The notes below the pieces were generated by a model. It was not told the DNA's origin and did not search any database. It worked only from the letters and a program-made list of their open reading frames with translations. Position numbers and translations under genes: made by a program. Positions 9,990-19,800 of a stretch of 28,739 bases of DNA are shown one piece after another. Position 1 is the stretch's first letter. Each line of letters begins with the position of its first letter. Origin of the DNA: Mesaphorura yosii (lineage: Eukaryota > Arthropoda > Collembola > Poduromorpha > Tullbergiidae); the NCBI GenBank assembly GCA_009869945.1, contig WIXG01000655.1, positions 1 through 28,739 of the forward strand. Reading direction: 5' to 3'.

Positions 9990-11917
9990 ATGGCCTGGGG
10001 ACTAAACTCCCGCTCGGCCACCATCCTCGTGATCCTGGCCGCCTACATCGGCTTCCGGTACATCAACCCGCCCCGGGTCAAGTCGCCGGTCATCCGGACG
10101 AGTCTGGGCTACCTCCAAGGCTCGGTGTCCTCCTCTCTTTCGCGTGGCGGCCGCGAGTTCTTCGAGTACCTCGCCATTCCGTACGCCGCGCCTCCAGTGC
10201 GTGATCTGCGCTACGCTCCGCCGCAGCTCCCCGATTCCTGGAGTGGAGTGCGTGACGCCTCGGCGTACGCATCGCCCTGCGTCCAGAATCCGGCCTACTT
10301 TGGCCCCATTCACGGAGATGAAGACTGTCTGTACCTGAACGTGTTTGTGCCCAAGCTACGGAGGGGAGAAGGAGCCAAGCCCCTGCCCGTTATCGTCTTT
10401 TTTCATGGCGGCCACTTTGAGGAGGGCAGCCCAGACCAGTACAGGCCAAATTACTGGATGGATGAGGACATTGTGCTCATTGTACCAGCGTACAGGATGA
10501 ATTCATTCGGTAAGTCTTCTTTCGTCGGTTTTTACGGGTTCCGTCGCCCATTCTCGCCATCCCTGAATTTATCCTTGCTTGTTCTCGCAGGCTTCTTAAA
10601 CACTGGCGATGGAGTCGTCCGTGGCAACATGGGACTCAAAGACCAGGTCATGGCGCTGATTTGGATTCAGGAGAACGCTGATGTATTTGGCGGCGATCCG
10701 TACCGCATGACAATCTTTGGACAGTCTGCCGGCGCTGCGTCAGTGCATTATCACCTCATTTCGCCCATTTCACAGGGTCTCTTCCAGCGAGCCATTTCTC
10801 AAAGCGGGACGGCAGTCACCGCGTGGCCGCTTGCTCGCAACCCCGCCCAGCAAGCTAAGCGTCTTGCGGGTCAGTTAAATTGCCCCACGGAGAACACAAC
10901 AGAAATGGTTGCCTGCATGCGGAAAGTGCCGGCACGCGACATTGCGCTAATACACGAGGAGATGAAGGACACCCTCCGCGATCCGAACGCCATGTTTCTG
11001 CCCAGCATCGAAGTCATCGATGACGAGCAGGCATTTCTTCTGCAGCATCCTCGCCGTGTGCTCGAGTCCGGCCAGGATGGGAGGGGCGTTCCGTGGCTCG
11101 TGGGCGTCACTTCGGAGGAGGGCTCCATATTTTGGGGCATGAGCCAAAGAAACGAGACGACGAAAGCACGACTCTGCGATTCAGACTTCTGGAACTCCCG
11201 CATTCTTGACTTGCTTGGCCTGCCGAATGAGCAAGGAAAATCGGATGCGGACAAGAAACTCGTACGAGCGATTCGAGAGCATTATTTTGGACGCCAAGGC
11301 GACATTTGCGATGTGGAGAAGTTCAAGACGCAGTACATCAACATGTTCTCGCATCCGACGTTCTTCAACGGGTTCGACGCAGCGGCACGGGCGCACGCCC
11401 GACACACGCCTACATATGTGTTCTACTTTCACCATGTTGGAACCGGCAGTTTGGTGGAACTGACAGAAATGCCGGGAAGACTCAACTTGGCGCTTGAATT
11501 CATGCTTCTGTACGTGAAGGCCCAGATCCTCACGTGGTTCGGTGCTGCGCCGGTGAGGACGGGCGCGGCGCATGGTGATGACCTTCACTATCACTGGTCA
11601 ACGCTGCCGCTGTCCGACGGACCGGAGACGGAACTCTCCAAGGCGTACGTGAAGATGTTTGCCCAGTTCGCGAGGGAAGAGTACGTGAATTCGTAAAATT
11701 ATGCCAAGGTGCGAAATATAATAAGAATAATTCATGATTCTGTGGTTTTAGAAGCAGGGCTCGATTCCTGGGCGTTAAACTAGAGCCAGTCAAGGCGCGG
11801 GTCGCAAACAACGCGAGCGAGCCGTTGCAGGTGCTAGAGATCAGCACCAGGCCGAGCTACATTCCTTTCCCTCATGCGGACGACGTAAAGTTTTGGAACA
11901 ATTTGAAAGTTCTTTAA
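9990..11917 (+). CDS. Membrane-anchored carboxylesterase, type B family (595 aa)
   Basis: Exons 9990-10509, 10591-11692 and 11752-11917 (phases 1 and 2) give 595 aa. An N-terminal hydrophobic anchor (SATILVILAAYIGFRYI) precedes an alpha/beta-hydrolase domain with the family marks EDCLYLNV, oxyanion-hole FFHGGHF, nucleophile elbow GQSAGAAS (Ser219), TSEEG (Glu350) and GAAHGDD (His501), so the Ser-Glu-His triad is intact. Such enzymes hydrolyse carboxylic esters, including xenobiotics and hormone esters; the substrate here is unknown. The third exon is inferred: reading past 11692 meets TAA after two codons, while splicing tc|gtaaaa to tttag| adds a C-terminus ending DDVKFWNNLKVL, which resembles usual family ends. 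Intron 1 (81 bp) has no stop and keeps frame, so retention would insert 27 residues before GFLNTGD. I chose ATG 9990 for its context (aatcATGGC) and its position just before the anchor. Confidence 0.9.
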
Positions 11918-11926
11918 AGAGAGTGC

Positions 11927-11932
11927 AATAAA
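11927..11932 (+). terminator. Polyadenylation signal AATAAA
   Basis: Canonical hexamer nine bases after the inferred esterase stop codon at 11915-11917. This supports the third exon. Confidence 0.5.
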
Positions 11933-12321
11933 TAGAGAATTGAGTCAGTCGGTCGAGTGAATCAAAAGTGTGCGTCGCACTTGCACTCGTCATTTGCAAT
12001 TTTCCTAATGCGAGCGCTTACTTTGTAAGATTTCGATGATAACATTATGATTATGCCCTCCACTGCATGAAAAGCTTAGGCTGATTTATTTCACATTCAC
12101 ATAAAAATTAATTCGAGATGACAAAACCCAAAACATTAGTTAATAAGAAATACAAATTGACGACCTTACAGAAGTATAATTATTCACGAAATCAAAATCT
12201 CCAGCAATCCACGTCGTGTTTTCACGCATCTAAACTATGTAAATATCAAATTTGATAGAAGTGACATTAGAATTTGGTTCCCTCACTCCCCCGGAGTGGT
12301 GTGACGATGTTGTCACTCACC
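11933..12321. other. Intergenic, AT-rich
   Basis: No coding sequence, repeat or RNA gene recognised. Probably holds the 3' ends of the convergent esterase and the small gene on the minus strand. Confidence 0.4.
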
Positions 12322-12607
12322 TCACCAATGAATAGGACGTCCAAGCAACTGACCATACTTGAGCTTGAGCTCGTCCACTTTACTTGCGAGCTTCGCGCGA
12401 ATTCTATCTTGAAGCTCCACGTCGTTGTCCTCCTCCAATGCCTGCTCGACGAGCGCCAGCGCTGCAATTAAGCCATCGATTTGTTTGAAGAGAGTTAAAA
12501 TCTCGGTCTGAGGGCCGACGCTTCCGCCTTGGACAAATGCCATCGCCTCTCTCTTCAATTCACGATATTTGTTGAGGAATGTAGCTTGCTGCTGAGCAGA
12601 TTGAGCC
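12322..12607 (-). CDS. Small helical protein of unknown function (last exon, about 95 aa)
   Basis: Not recognised. The exon read from 12607 down to 12322 follows a good acceptor (ttgttacag|) and encodes QSAQQQATFLNKYRELKREA through VELQDRIRAKLASKVDELKLKYGQLLGRPIHW, an almost wholly helical, charged, probably coiled-coil chain without signal peptide or membrane helix. The start is unsure. A strong donor (aat|gtaaga) at 12783 joined to this acceptor would create an ATG across the junction (AT|G), giving a compact protein that starts MAQSAQQQ and leaving the upstream exon untranslated; that intron would be 176 bp, longer than others here. An extension from an unseen upstream exon is the alternative. 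Confidence 0.45.
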
Positions 12608-12784
12608 CTGTAACAAAATGAATGGAATGCGATCAACTAACACAAAAAACAGCGAAGAGAGCCCTTCAAGGTTCAGTCACTGAAAAGGGGCCCAGCCTGC
12701 GGCACTTTGGTTCTATTTTAGCTCAGATCCCATTTTTTTTTAACTGCAGCCTTGGAATATGCTATGGTTGTTGACGTTCTTACA

Positions 12785-13204
12785 TTTTTAACTTCGCGTG
12801 AGCTCCACAGTGATGAATTATGATTCGCGAGTTGAAGACAACTTGTCACAAGTACCAGAAAATTTATTCCACCCAGAGCGAAGGTTAAATGCGAATTGAG
12901 TAAGAGGAAATCTTGCGATGACATGTATGAGTTCTCACTGAAAATCGACATCGCGATGTCAGCATCCGGTTATTAAATTATCTCCAATCTTATCACTTAT
13001 CAGCCATGAGTCCGCCCTCCATCGTCGTTCAAGAAAGAACGCTTCCATAGCACATAGCTAAAGTGCGGCAACAAGCGGCGACGAAGGAGGTGAGTCGGGC
13101 ACTGGGCACCCCACACTAAAAGTATTACGCACCAAGTACGATCTAGAGAGCATTTTTAAAAGAATATATTGTCAATGAGGATCTTAGATTAGTTCTTCTA
13201 GCTT
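12785..13204. other. Intergenic / possible untranslated exon
   Basis: On the minus strand 12951-12785 could be the untranslated first exon of the small gene at 12322-12607. The frame there (12718-12951) shows one hydrophobic stretch but no family resemblance. The remainder up to the ankyrin pseudogene has nothing recognised. Confidence 0.3.
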
Positions 13205-15225
13205 CTATTCGGTGATATTATGTCCCACTACCGCTGATGAGACTTCAATGCTCCACCTCGTCCCTGCGCCCACCAACAACAGAAACATGGCCAAATCGTC
13301 ATTCTGGTTGGCTTCGGCAGTCGGCCACAATCCGTTCCCATCGAATACGTTGACGCTCATCTTGACGCCCCGCAGCAGGTACTCTACAATATCATAATGC
13401 CCTGCCCTCACAGCTAAGTATAAAACCGTCGTCTCGTACACTGGACAGGCAGTCTCAGGATTGGCGAGCTTGGATTCAATTAGGAACTTGACTTGATCCA
13501 ACTGGCCTTGTGTACATGCGAATGCCAACTGGTCTTGGAACTCCGGTTCCGTGTTTCCATACTCGTGTTTTGCCACGAGGTCTGCTACCGATGATCCGTC
13601 GCCAGCAAGAATAGTCTCGTCTCCACCATTTGCCCGTCCGAGTCCTTCATGGCATCACTATCCCTTTCCATGTTCAGTCCAACTTCGTCATACTTCTGAA
13701 TGAGGAACTTGAGACACCCAATTCGTTGCCTCCCCGCCGCCAGCACAAGTGGAGGCTCATCCGCACTCAGCCGCCTCCAATCAGCTCCGTACATGATGAG
13801 TCGTCATAGCCGCCTCGTGATTCTTTTCAATCGCTAAACAAACCGCAGTTTTGCCGCTGCCATCCACCACGTTCAAATCAGCACTCTTTGCGTGTAGGAA
13901 ATGCAGAAATTCGGCGTGCGATGTTAAGCTAAATTTCTTTTAAGAACAGCGTGAGCGGTGTGTCCCCTCCCACGTCGGTACGGTTGACATGCATGTCTAG
14001 CCCATGCCTCGACACGAGCCACAGGGCCTTGGCCAGCTGCCCGTATGCGGCAAGGTAGTGGAGCGCCGAACGGCCGCTCCAATGCGCGTGGATCGGATCC
14101 TTGGTCAATGAGAAATTGTAGCTTTTGGATACCACAAAATATGCACGCGTGCAACAACAAAGTTTCGCCACTCTCTTCGTTAAAAGCGCGATGCATGTCA
14201 ATTGGGTATTTGGTCAACAGGAACTCCAAGCACGCAATGTTGTCCGATAGGAGCGCTGCGTTCAAGTACGTACTCGGCCAATTACAACGCTCGCGAGAGG
14301 GTTGGCTCCAATCGACATCGGGCCCGACCCTTGACATGAGATCTTGGAGTATGTTTATGAGTCCATGCTTGATTGCGAGGTAGATGCAATCCTCTCCGTT
14401 GTCATTGCATATACGTGAGTCAAATATGCTTACTTGTTATGATATGTGTGAGCTTGCTGACACAATGCGGCTTTCCAACACGCACAGCAAGATGCAATAA
14501 GTTCCCTATGTTGCGGTGGTTGCCCGGCGGTTTATTTTGGACAAAGTCAAGTTTCCGAAGCCACTGAGTCGTCGGTCCCTGTGCCCATTTTCTCACGCAG
14601 AAGGTATTCCAGGAGAAGATGGGGTGGAGCGCCGGCTCCATTCTCCAGAAGGAAGGCGACTATGTCCCAAGCTCCCCTAATGATAAAATCCGACATATCC
14701 ACGACCTTTTGTGCATGTGAATCGTGTAGGCATTCAAAACTTGCACGCACCAGCAAATGCTTCAGAACCGGGAACGTTTTTGGCTGGTATGCACTACATT
14801 CTGTGATCAGCGGGAAGAAATTCGGGTTTTGGAAAGAGGATGGCAGTGCGTCGACTAATTTCTGAACACTTGGCACGATTTCTTCTTTGCTGCCGCGGAG
14901 AAGCGCCTTCAACAACCCTGGCACGACAACCCGCCCCAGAAAGTGCTCAGATTGTATAAGTCACGCCTCATAGAATTTTGAGTTTAGCGCTGTGTCAATC
15001 AACTGCATCATCGCGTTCGAGGGCCCAATGATGTCACGGAATTCTCTCTGCAACAGGTAGGCGAGGGTTGCCTTCTGAGTGGATCGTGCAGCGTCGAGCA
15101 GGAGGTCGAGCCTCGGCTCCATATCTGTCGTGGCCACCTGATTGATAAAGTACTCCACCATGAACAAATTGCCAGCCTCCATCGCCCGACGGATTGGTGT
15201 ACAATCTTCGCAGTCGGTTGCGCCC
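13205..15225 (-). pseudogene. Ankyrin-repeat protein gene, decayed
   Basis: Ankyrin-like units run along the minus strand from about 15225 to 13205, but in changing frames. Recognisable pieces are CTPIRRAMEAGNLFMVEYF (15.2 kb), KALLRGS...DIVAFLLENGAG, NIGNLLHLAVRVG, GETLLLHACIFCGIQKLQFL, SGRSALHYLAAYGQLAKAL, GSGKTAVCLAIEKNHEAA, PPLVLAAGRQRIGCLKFL and TTVLYLAVRAGHYDIVEYLL. A TGA at 14961-14963 interrupts one frame, and the sense of the repeats jumps frame near 14585, 14100, 13940, 13795 and 13620 without plausible introns; near 14425 a short intron is possible. The upstream end stops where copia sequence begins, so the N-terminus is missing. Intact neighbouring genes argue against general sequencing error. 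Ankyrin repeats mediate protein binding; no enzymatic domain is visible. Confidence 0.75.
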
Positions 15226-16115
15226 GTTTGCCTCTGGGTAATACGGCGCGCTTGTCTGGTGTATTAACCCTTTCTTAGTGACGAACTCACCGCCATTATC
15301 AGACTTGAACGTCTTGACCATGTTACCAGTTTGTTTTTCGATTAGCTTGACAAACGCTTTGACGCATGCGGCAGCCTCGTTCTTTTTCTTCAAGAAATAC
15401 ACTGTTCTGAAGGACGAGCAGTCCTCCTTTAGTAGCAGGAAGTACTGCGCTCCACCCAGTGAAGCAACATGGATTTTTCCTGACAAATCTGCATGCAGTT
15501 TTTCCCCTGGCTTGGTGAGCTGCTTCTCTTTCATTACTGGGAACGGCTTTCTAGCCTCTTTACCGTAGTGGCAGGCATCACAGGAGAACTCTTCCTTTCC
15601 GTCGATGCCACTGACTGCTTCTTTCCGCACAGTTTCCAAAATGTACTTCAAGTTGATATGCGCCAGCCTCTCATGCCAGAGTCTTGACGTACTCCCTCCC
15701 TTGCCGAAGAGGATCCATGCTTTCATTGGACGAAAATTCATTATGCACATCTGATCCTTGAAGTATGCTTGTGGGCCAAGTACCTCACCATCTTCATAGA
15801 ACGTTGTTCTGGTTCTGCCTAATAATTTTTAAGCCTTTCTGCGCCATTACGCTTTCCGAAAACAAATTCTCGTCTCCTGGAATTTACAAGACATTACTGA
15901 TGGTGCAGGTTTTTCATTCATTTTGAAGCCAGGCTTCTAGTCTCACAGTCCCTGATCCAGTGGCCTTGATATTCTTCTTGTTGGTGAGTGTGATGATCGT
16001 TGGCTTCTGAAATTCCTTGAAGTCCTCCATCCACTCGTTCAAGCCAGTGATGTGCTGTGAAGTGCCAGAGTCGCTATACCAAATGCACTTGATGATTGCT
16101 CCGTCTGCTGTGCTT
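15226..16115 (-). mobile_element. Degenerate Ty1/copia retrotransposon pol fragment
   Basis: On the minus strand the order is protease, GAG-pre-integrase, integrase core, as in Ty1/copia elements. Protease: WYSDSGTSQHITG near 16090-16050, then a NVL-stop-IPGDENLFSES segment. GAG-pre-integrase: LWHERLAHINLKYI with CDACHYGKEARKPFP (zinc-binding HxxxxH-CxxC pattern). Integrase: HADLSGK and SDNGGEF supply two of the catalytic acidic residues, and PYYPEANG is where homology stops at about 15225, before the catalytic Glu. Stops and frameshifts occur near 15880 and 15800. Reverse transcriptase, RNase H and gag were not found, and no terminal repeats were seen, so this is a truncated dead copy. Confidence 0.85.
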
Positions 16116-16344
16116 GGTTACGGGTATTTTATTGCTTTTGTATCATTTTTAATGGAATTGTTCATCAATTTGATTCGCGGAGCCGCACATCATCTGGAAC
16201 CAGGCCACTGAAGATAAATATTGACATTTTACTAAAATGAGTGAACCTCGATTAAATATTTAAATGGGCGTAACAATTCTTTGGCACTGTATTTGTGTAC
16301 TGATAATCAATCTAGCTTACAACTCGAAGCAATGATGCTCAAAG
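16116..16344. other. Spacer between copia fragment and cellulase gene
   Basis: AT-rich, no coding sequence recognised. Holds the 3' end of the GH9 gene. An AATAAA on the minus strand at 16133-16128 is the nearest canonical signal I found, about 210 bases past the stop. Confidence 0.3.
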
Positions 16345-17921
16345 TTATCCTTGGTCGCTGGTTGCTTTCGAATTCGAAAGTTTGACGAGGGCCGCCAGCG
16401 CCGACTGAAATCCCGCGTTGTAGTCCGTCGCTACTTCATTCTGCACGTAGTCGTCCCTTCTGTCGTCATAGTTGTCATTGAGGTCCGGTCCTCCAACAAG
16501 GGCGCCATAAAGAATTTGAGGGTTGGAGTCCGGACTCTCGTAGTCATCATCACCGCAAGGCGCCGGGCGATCGGGGCACGAACTGGCTCGGTGATGCGGT
16601 CTCTGTGGCGGATTGACTCCGTACCCAACGACGAAACTCCGACCGGAGTCTCCAAGAATGTAGCCGATTTGCTCCCGGGCAAATTCCCGGTACACTTCGG
16701 GAGTGATGCCCGCATCGGCGGCTCGCAGGCAGACGAAGACTGAATTGCTCGTGGTGCGCAAGGAGCCCCACTCCGACAGGAAAGCCAGGCGTTTGGGCGT
16801 CCGTGGAGCATCGTACACAACAAAGTCGCAATACGCCTTGGCCGCATCGATGTAAATTTGCTCTCCTGTCAGCTGGGCCATGAGAACCTGAAGCCCGGGA
16901 AATTTGAACTGCCAATCGAAGCGGTCTGTACGGTTAGAGAGCCCAAATTCGTTCCAGTGGCTCCGAAAGTCGTTCAGATACTTAACGTCGGATGTTGCAC
17001 GAAACAGCCAAGCAGCAGCCCAACCCAATTCATCTCCGTAGTGCCGGGAGCTGATAAAATAGGGCAATCCTGTTTTGATTTCCATAATGTGTCGTGTATT
17101 GTGGCATTAACTTACACGTAGAAATCAACGACGTCCGTGATGGCCTCATGATAGAATCCGCGATAAGTGTTGGCAAAATTGTACAGCTCCTTCGCATGAA
17201 ACAGACATTCCTCCGCGTACGCCGAATTCCGGTCTTTGAAGATGAGATACCCAGTCGCAAGCGCCGCGGCCGTTTCGGCAGAGAGCTCCGAGCCAGGCCG
17301 CTCTGCCGTGATTTTGTACGCGGGTCTAGCCAGCTCGGATGGCCAGTCTTCAGGCCGGCCCCAGAAGGAATGGTCGATGTGACCGGAGCCAACTTGCCCG
17401 TAGAGTAAGTTTGGCTCCGGGTGCGCCTTCATAAAGTAATCGAGTGACCAGCGCAGTGCATTCAGCCCGTTCTCGTACTCTCCCGCGAGTTCGTAGCCTT
17501 CCCTGTAGTCTAGCAGCCCCCAGCCGATGATGGTCGAGAAGCCGGCCATCGGAAACCCGAATTTGACGTGATCACCGGCTGAAGAGGCAAACGAATAAGA
17601 AAAGAAAATAAGAAGCGTATTCTTTGCCCACTAAAGTATTCAGTTACCATCGAAGTACCCTCCGCGCAGGTCCACGCTGCCATCCGCGTCGTGTATGAAT
17701 GAATTGCCTCGCCATGGAATTCGGTTGTCCCCAGGCAGTCGACCGCAGCGCTGGGCCTCGTAAAACAGGAGCGAGAGTCCAAGCACTTCGCCATAGTCGT
17801 AGGCGTTGGGCTTCGGTGGCGTCGTTAGCGGATCCATAAATCCGTTGGTGCATGCCAAGCTAAGGCAGAGGCCCAGACCAAAAAATTGCCGTGCCTGCAT
17901 GATCACCGAGCTGAATTTCAT
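16345..17921 (-). CDS. Secreted GH9 endo-beta-1,4-glucanase (480 aa)
   Basis: Exons on the minus strand are 17921-17648, 17578-17116 and 17050-16345 (phases 1 and 2), total 480 aa. A hydrophobic N-terminus (FFGLGLCLSLACTNGF) is a likely signal peptide. The GH9 core is complete: SLLFYEAQRCGRLP, GGYFDAGDHVKF with Asp91 and Asp94, YGDELGWAAAWLFRAT, SFVVGYGVNPPQRPHHRASS, and the C-terminal DDRRDDYVQNEVATDYNAGF with the general acid Glu451. Family knowledge: GH9 enzymes cleave internal beta-1,4 links of cellulose, and animal copies occur in termites, cockroaches, crustaceans, molluscs and springtails, usually secreted in the gut. There is no dockerin or carbohydrate-binding module. For intron 2 I chose donor gt|gtaagt and acceptor ttatcag|ctccc (65 bp), which restores DFYVSRHYGDEL; the nearer AG would leave a 30-base intron. 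All catalytic residues are present. Confidence 0.95.
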
Positions 17922-18142
17922 GTCTTCTGCGCTCCTTCACATCTACACTGTGCTGCAGTGGCGTTTGTTGAAAGAATCGAAATGATTTTATCGGCGTGAA
18001 GTGTGCAGTAGCTCGCTGCATGGCTACTGCACCTGCTCGTGCACTTGAGTGGCGAATTCTAATTTCGTAATCCGCAAATCCAAAACACACAATTCACAAT
18101 TCTTCAGAGTCACGATTGATAAAAGCTCACAGTCCACACATT

Positions 18143-18148
18143 TTTATT
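18143..18148 (-). terminator. Polyadenylation signal AATAAA (minus strand)
   Basis: Canonical hexamer 57 bases beyond the stop of the SGNH esterase gene, on the same strand. Confidence 0.5.
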
Positions 18149-18204
18149 GGTATTCACTTTCAAATTAGGAATTGAATTGTACAATACATGCATTGTTTTA
18201 ACGA

Positions 18205-18927
18205 TTAAGAATTCCATAACCTATAAAACGTCTCGTTCATGCTGACATCCCACTGTTCGTATCCAAGCCGGTTTAGGTGGAGCAGGTCGCTCTCGTACAG
18301 CTCGTCACGAATCTGGCCAAACCCAGCCGCCAGGTCCCAGAAGATGTTGAGCACAGTCGTCCAAAGCCCGACTTCGTCATTGTAGGCTCCGTGCACGGCT
18401 TCGTTGATCCGCAGAATGCGCTCAAAGGTCGTGTTGATTGGTGCGAGGTTGCCCCGAGGGAAAAATCCCAGGAAGAGCAGTCGTGTGGACGGCAATTTCT
18501 CCCTGAACGTGTCGATCACGGCCGAAACACCTCGCACCACCTCTTCGTCAGTGTTTCGGGGCACGTTGTTGGATCCGATGTAAATCACAGCCATTTTCGG
18601 ACGGAGTCCGTCCACTTCGCCGTTTTGCAACCGCCAGAGCACGTGTTCGGTGCGATCGCCTCCGATTCCATAGTTCACAGCACCCAGCGGAGCGAACTTG
18701 GTGTTCCAGAGCTGCTGTCCCGTCGTCCCCCATCGCTCGATGCTGCTCGACCCCATAAACACGATTTCGATGCGGGATCCGTTCTCACGTGTGTTCTGGA
18801 CAAACGCGTTGTGGCGGTTCATCCAGGCTTGCGTCGCCACAGGCTCGGGCTCCCACGGCACACCCTGCGCCGCGGCGAATGCTAGGCAATACGCGATTCC
18901 CAGGAAAAGAACGATGCTGGACTTCAT
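18205..18927 (-). CDS. Secreted PAF-acetylhydrolase IB-like SGNH/GDSL esterase (240 aa)
   Basis: A single uninterrupted exon encodes 240 aa starting with a clear signal peptide (SIVLFLGIAYCLAFAAAQG). The SGNH blocks are present: block I IVFMGSSSIERW with nucleophile Ser61, block II NYGIGGDRTEHVLWRL, block III YIGSNNVPRNT, and block V DLLHLN with Asp214 and His217. Block I reads GSS where the family normally has GDS; the Ser is kept and the preceding Asp is replaced by Ser. YGIGGDRTEHVLWRLQNGE closely matches PAF-acetylhydrolase IB alpha subunits, but those are cytosolic, so a secreted version has another job, such as removing acetyl groups from polysaccharides or lipids (inference). It lies 283 bp upstream of the GH9 gene on the same strand. 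Absence of introns among intron-bearing neighbours suggests a retrocopy or transfer from bacteria. Confidence 0.88.
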   Translation of the reverse strand: MKSSIVLFLGIAYCLAFAAAQGVPWEPEPVATQAWMNRHNAFVQNTRENGSRIEIVFMGSSSIERWGTTGQQLWNTKFAPLGAVNYGIGGDRTEHVLWRLQNGEVDGLRPKMAVIYIGSNNVPRNTDEEVVRGVSAVIDTFREKLPSTRLLFLGFFPRGNLAPINTTFERILRINEAVHGAYNDEVGLWTTVLNIFWDLAAGFGQIRDELYESDLLHLNRLGYEQWDVSMNETFYRLWNS

Positions 18928-19800
18928 TTCTGGTGGGCCACGTTAAATGTCAAATGACGAGTGCGGCTGCGACTGCAATTCGCTTGATTCTCACTGCTTG
19001 CATGTGCAATTTATTTAAAAGAGAAGCCTAATGACATAATGAATCTTGTACTTTTCCATTCCTATTCCACTGGTGTATGCCTAATATGCTCAGAAATTAT
19101 GTAATTCGAAGCTCTGACTGACGTGCAATGCACTTCTCAAGTTTCAAGTGTTTACTGCAAGTTACGCACGGCTATTGTGTTTCTTTGCGCGCGGCACGGC
19201 ACGGCACACTATGTTGAAAAGAAAAGGTGAACTGGGCGGCGTGAAATATAAGCATAGTGCAAACCTGACAAATTTGACCGGCGATTGTGAGCCACCAGGT
19301 TGACGTGGTGAGGTGCGGTTCGTGGCACTACAAACCTTACACTATAAGCTTTCCATCCACACACCACTTGTATGGGGTCGTCATAGAGATAGTGATAAAA
19401 AATAGCGTCTGGCCCGACTTTGATATGACATGATACCCCACAGCCTGTGCACTCATGCCGTCCAAAAATTCCAATCATAATCTCATCATCTCAGCGCGTG
19501 GAGTTCATTCCAGCGACAATGGTTGACCGCCGGTGCATTTTGAATCGATAGAAAGTTTCTATAACGATGACGGTATTCGCGACATTCCAGAGAATCTAGA
19601 TCCAAAGTTTATTGATCGTAATTGTGTGCCAGAAATTCGCCCATCCTCGAGTGTCGAATGCGTGTGACACGCGATACGACTGCTCGCAATCTAGCTCGCT
19701 CGCTGCAGCATTTAACTCTATCAAATTCACAAATTCTAAAGCTAACCACAACCACAATCAACAGCAGTTCTAACTCCACCACAATCGAGTAAACAAGAGA
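18928..19800. other. Intergenic, about 870 bp
   Basis: Divergent upstream region between the SGNH esterase (-) and the chemoreceptor (+). Contains a minor GGCAC tandem run near 19193-19205. No gene, tRNA or larger repeat was recognised; the frame at 19209-19478 on the minus strand has no family features. Confidence 0.4.

Noticed and set aside
16351..16915. Long open frames on both strands and other frames across the cellulase last exon.
   Set aside because: They are shadows of the GH9 coding sequence, which contains all conserved motifs in one frame.
18277..18885. A 202-codon plus-strand frame opposite the SGNH esterase.
   Set aside because: It is His/Arg-rich with no family features. The minus-strand frame holds the signal peptide and all SGNH blocks.
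19193..19205. GGCAC tandem run.
   Set aside because: Only two or three units; too short to call a satellite or a regulatory array.
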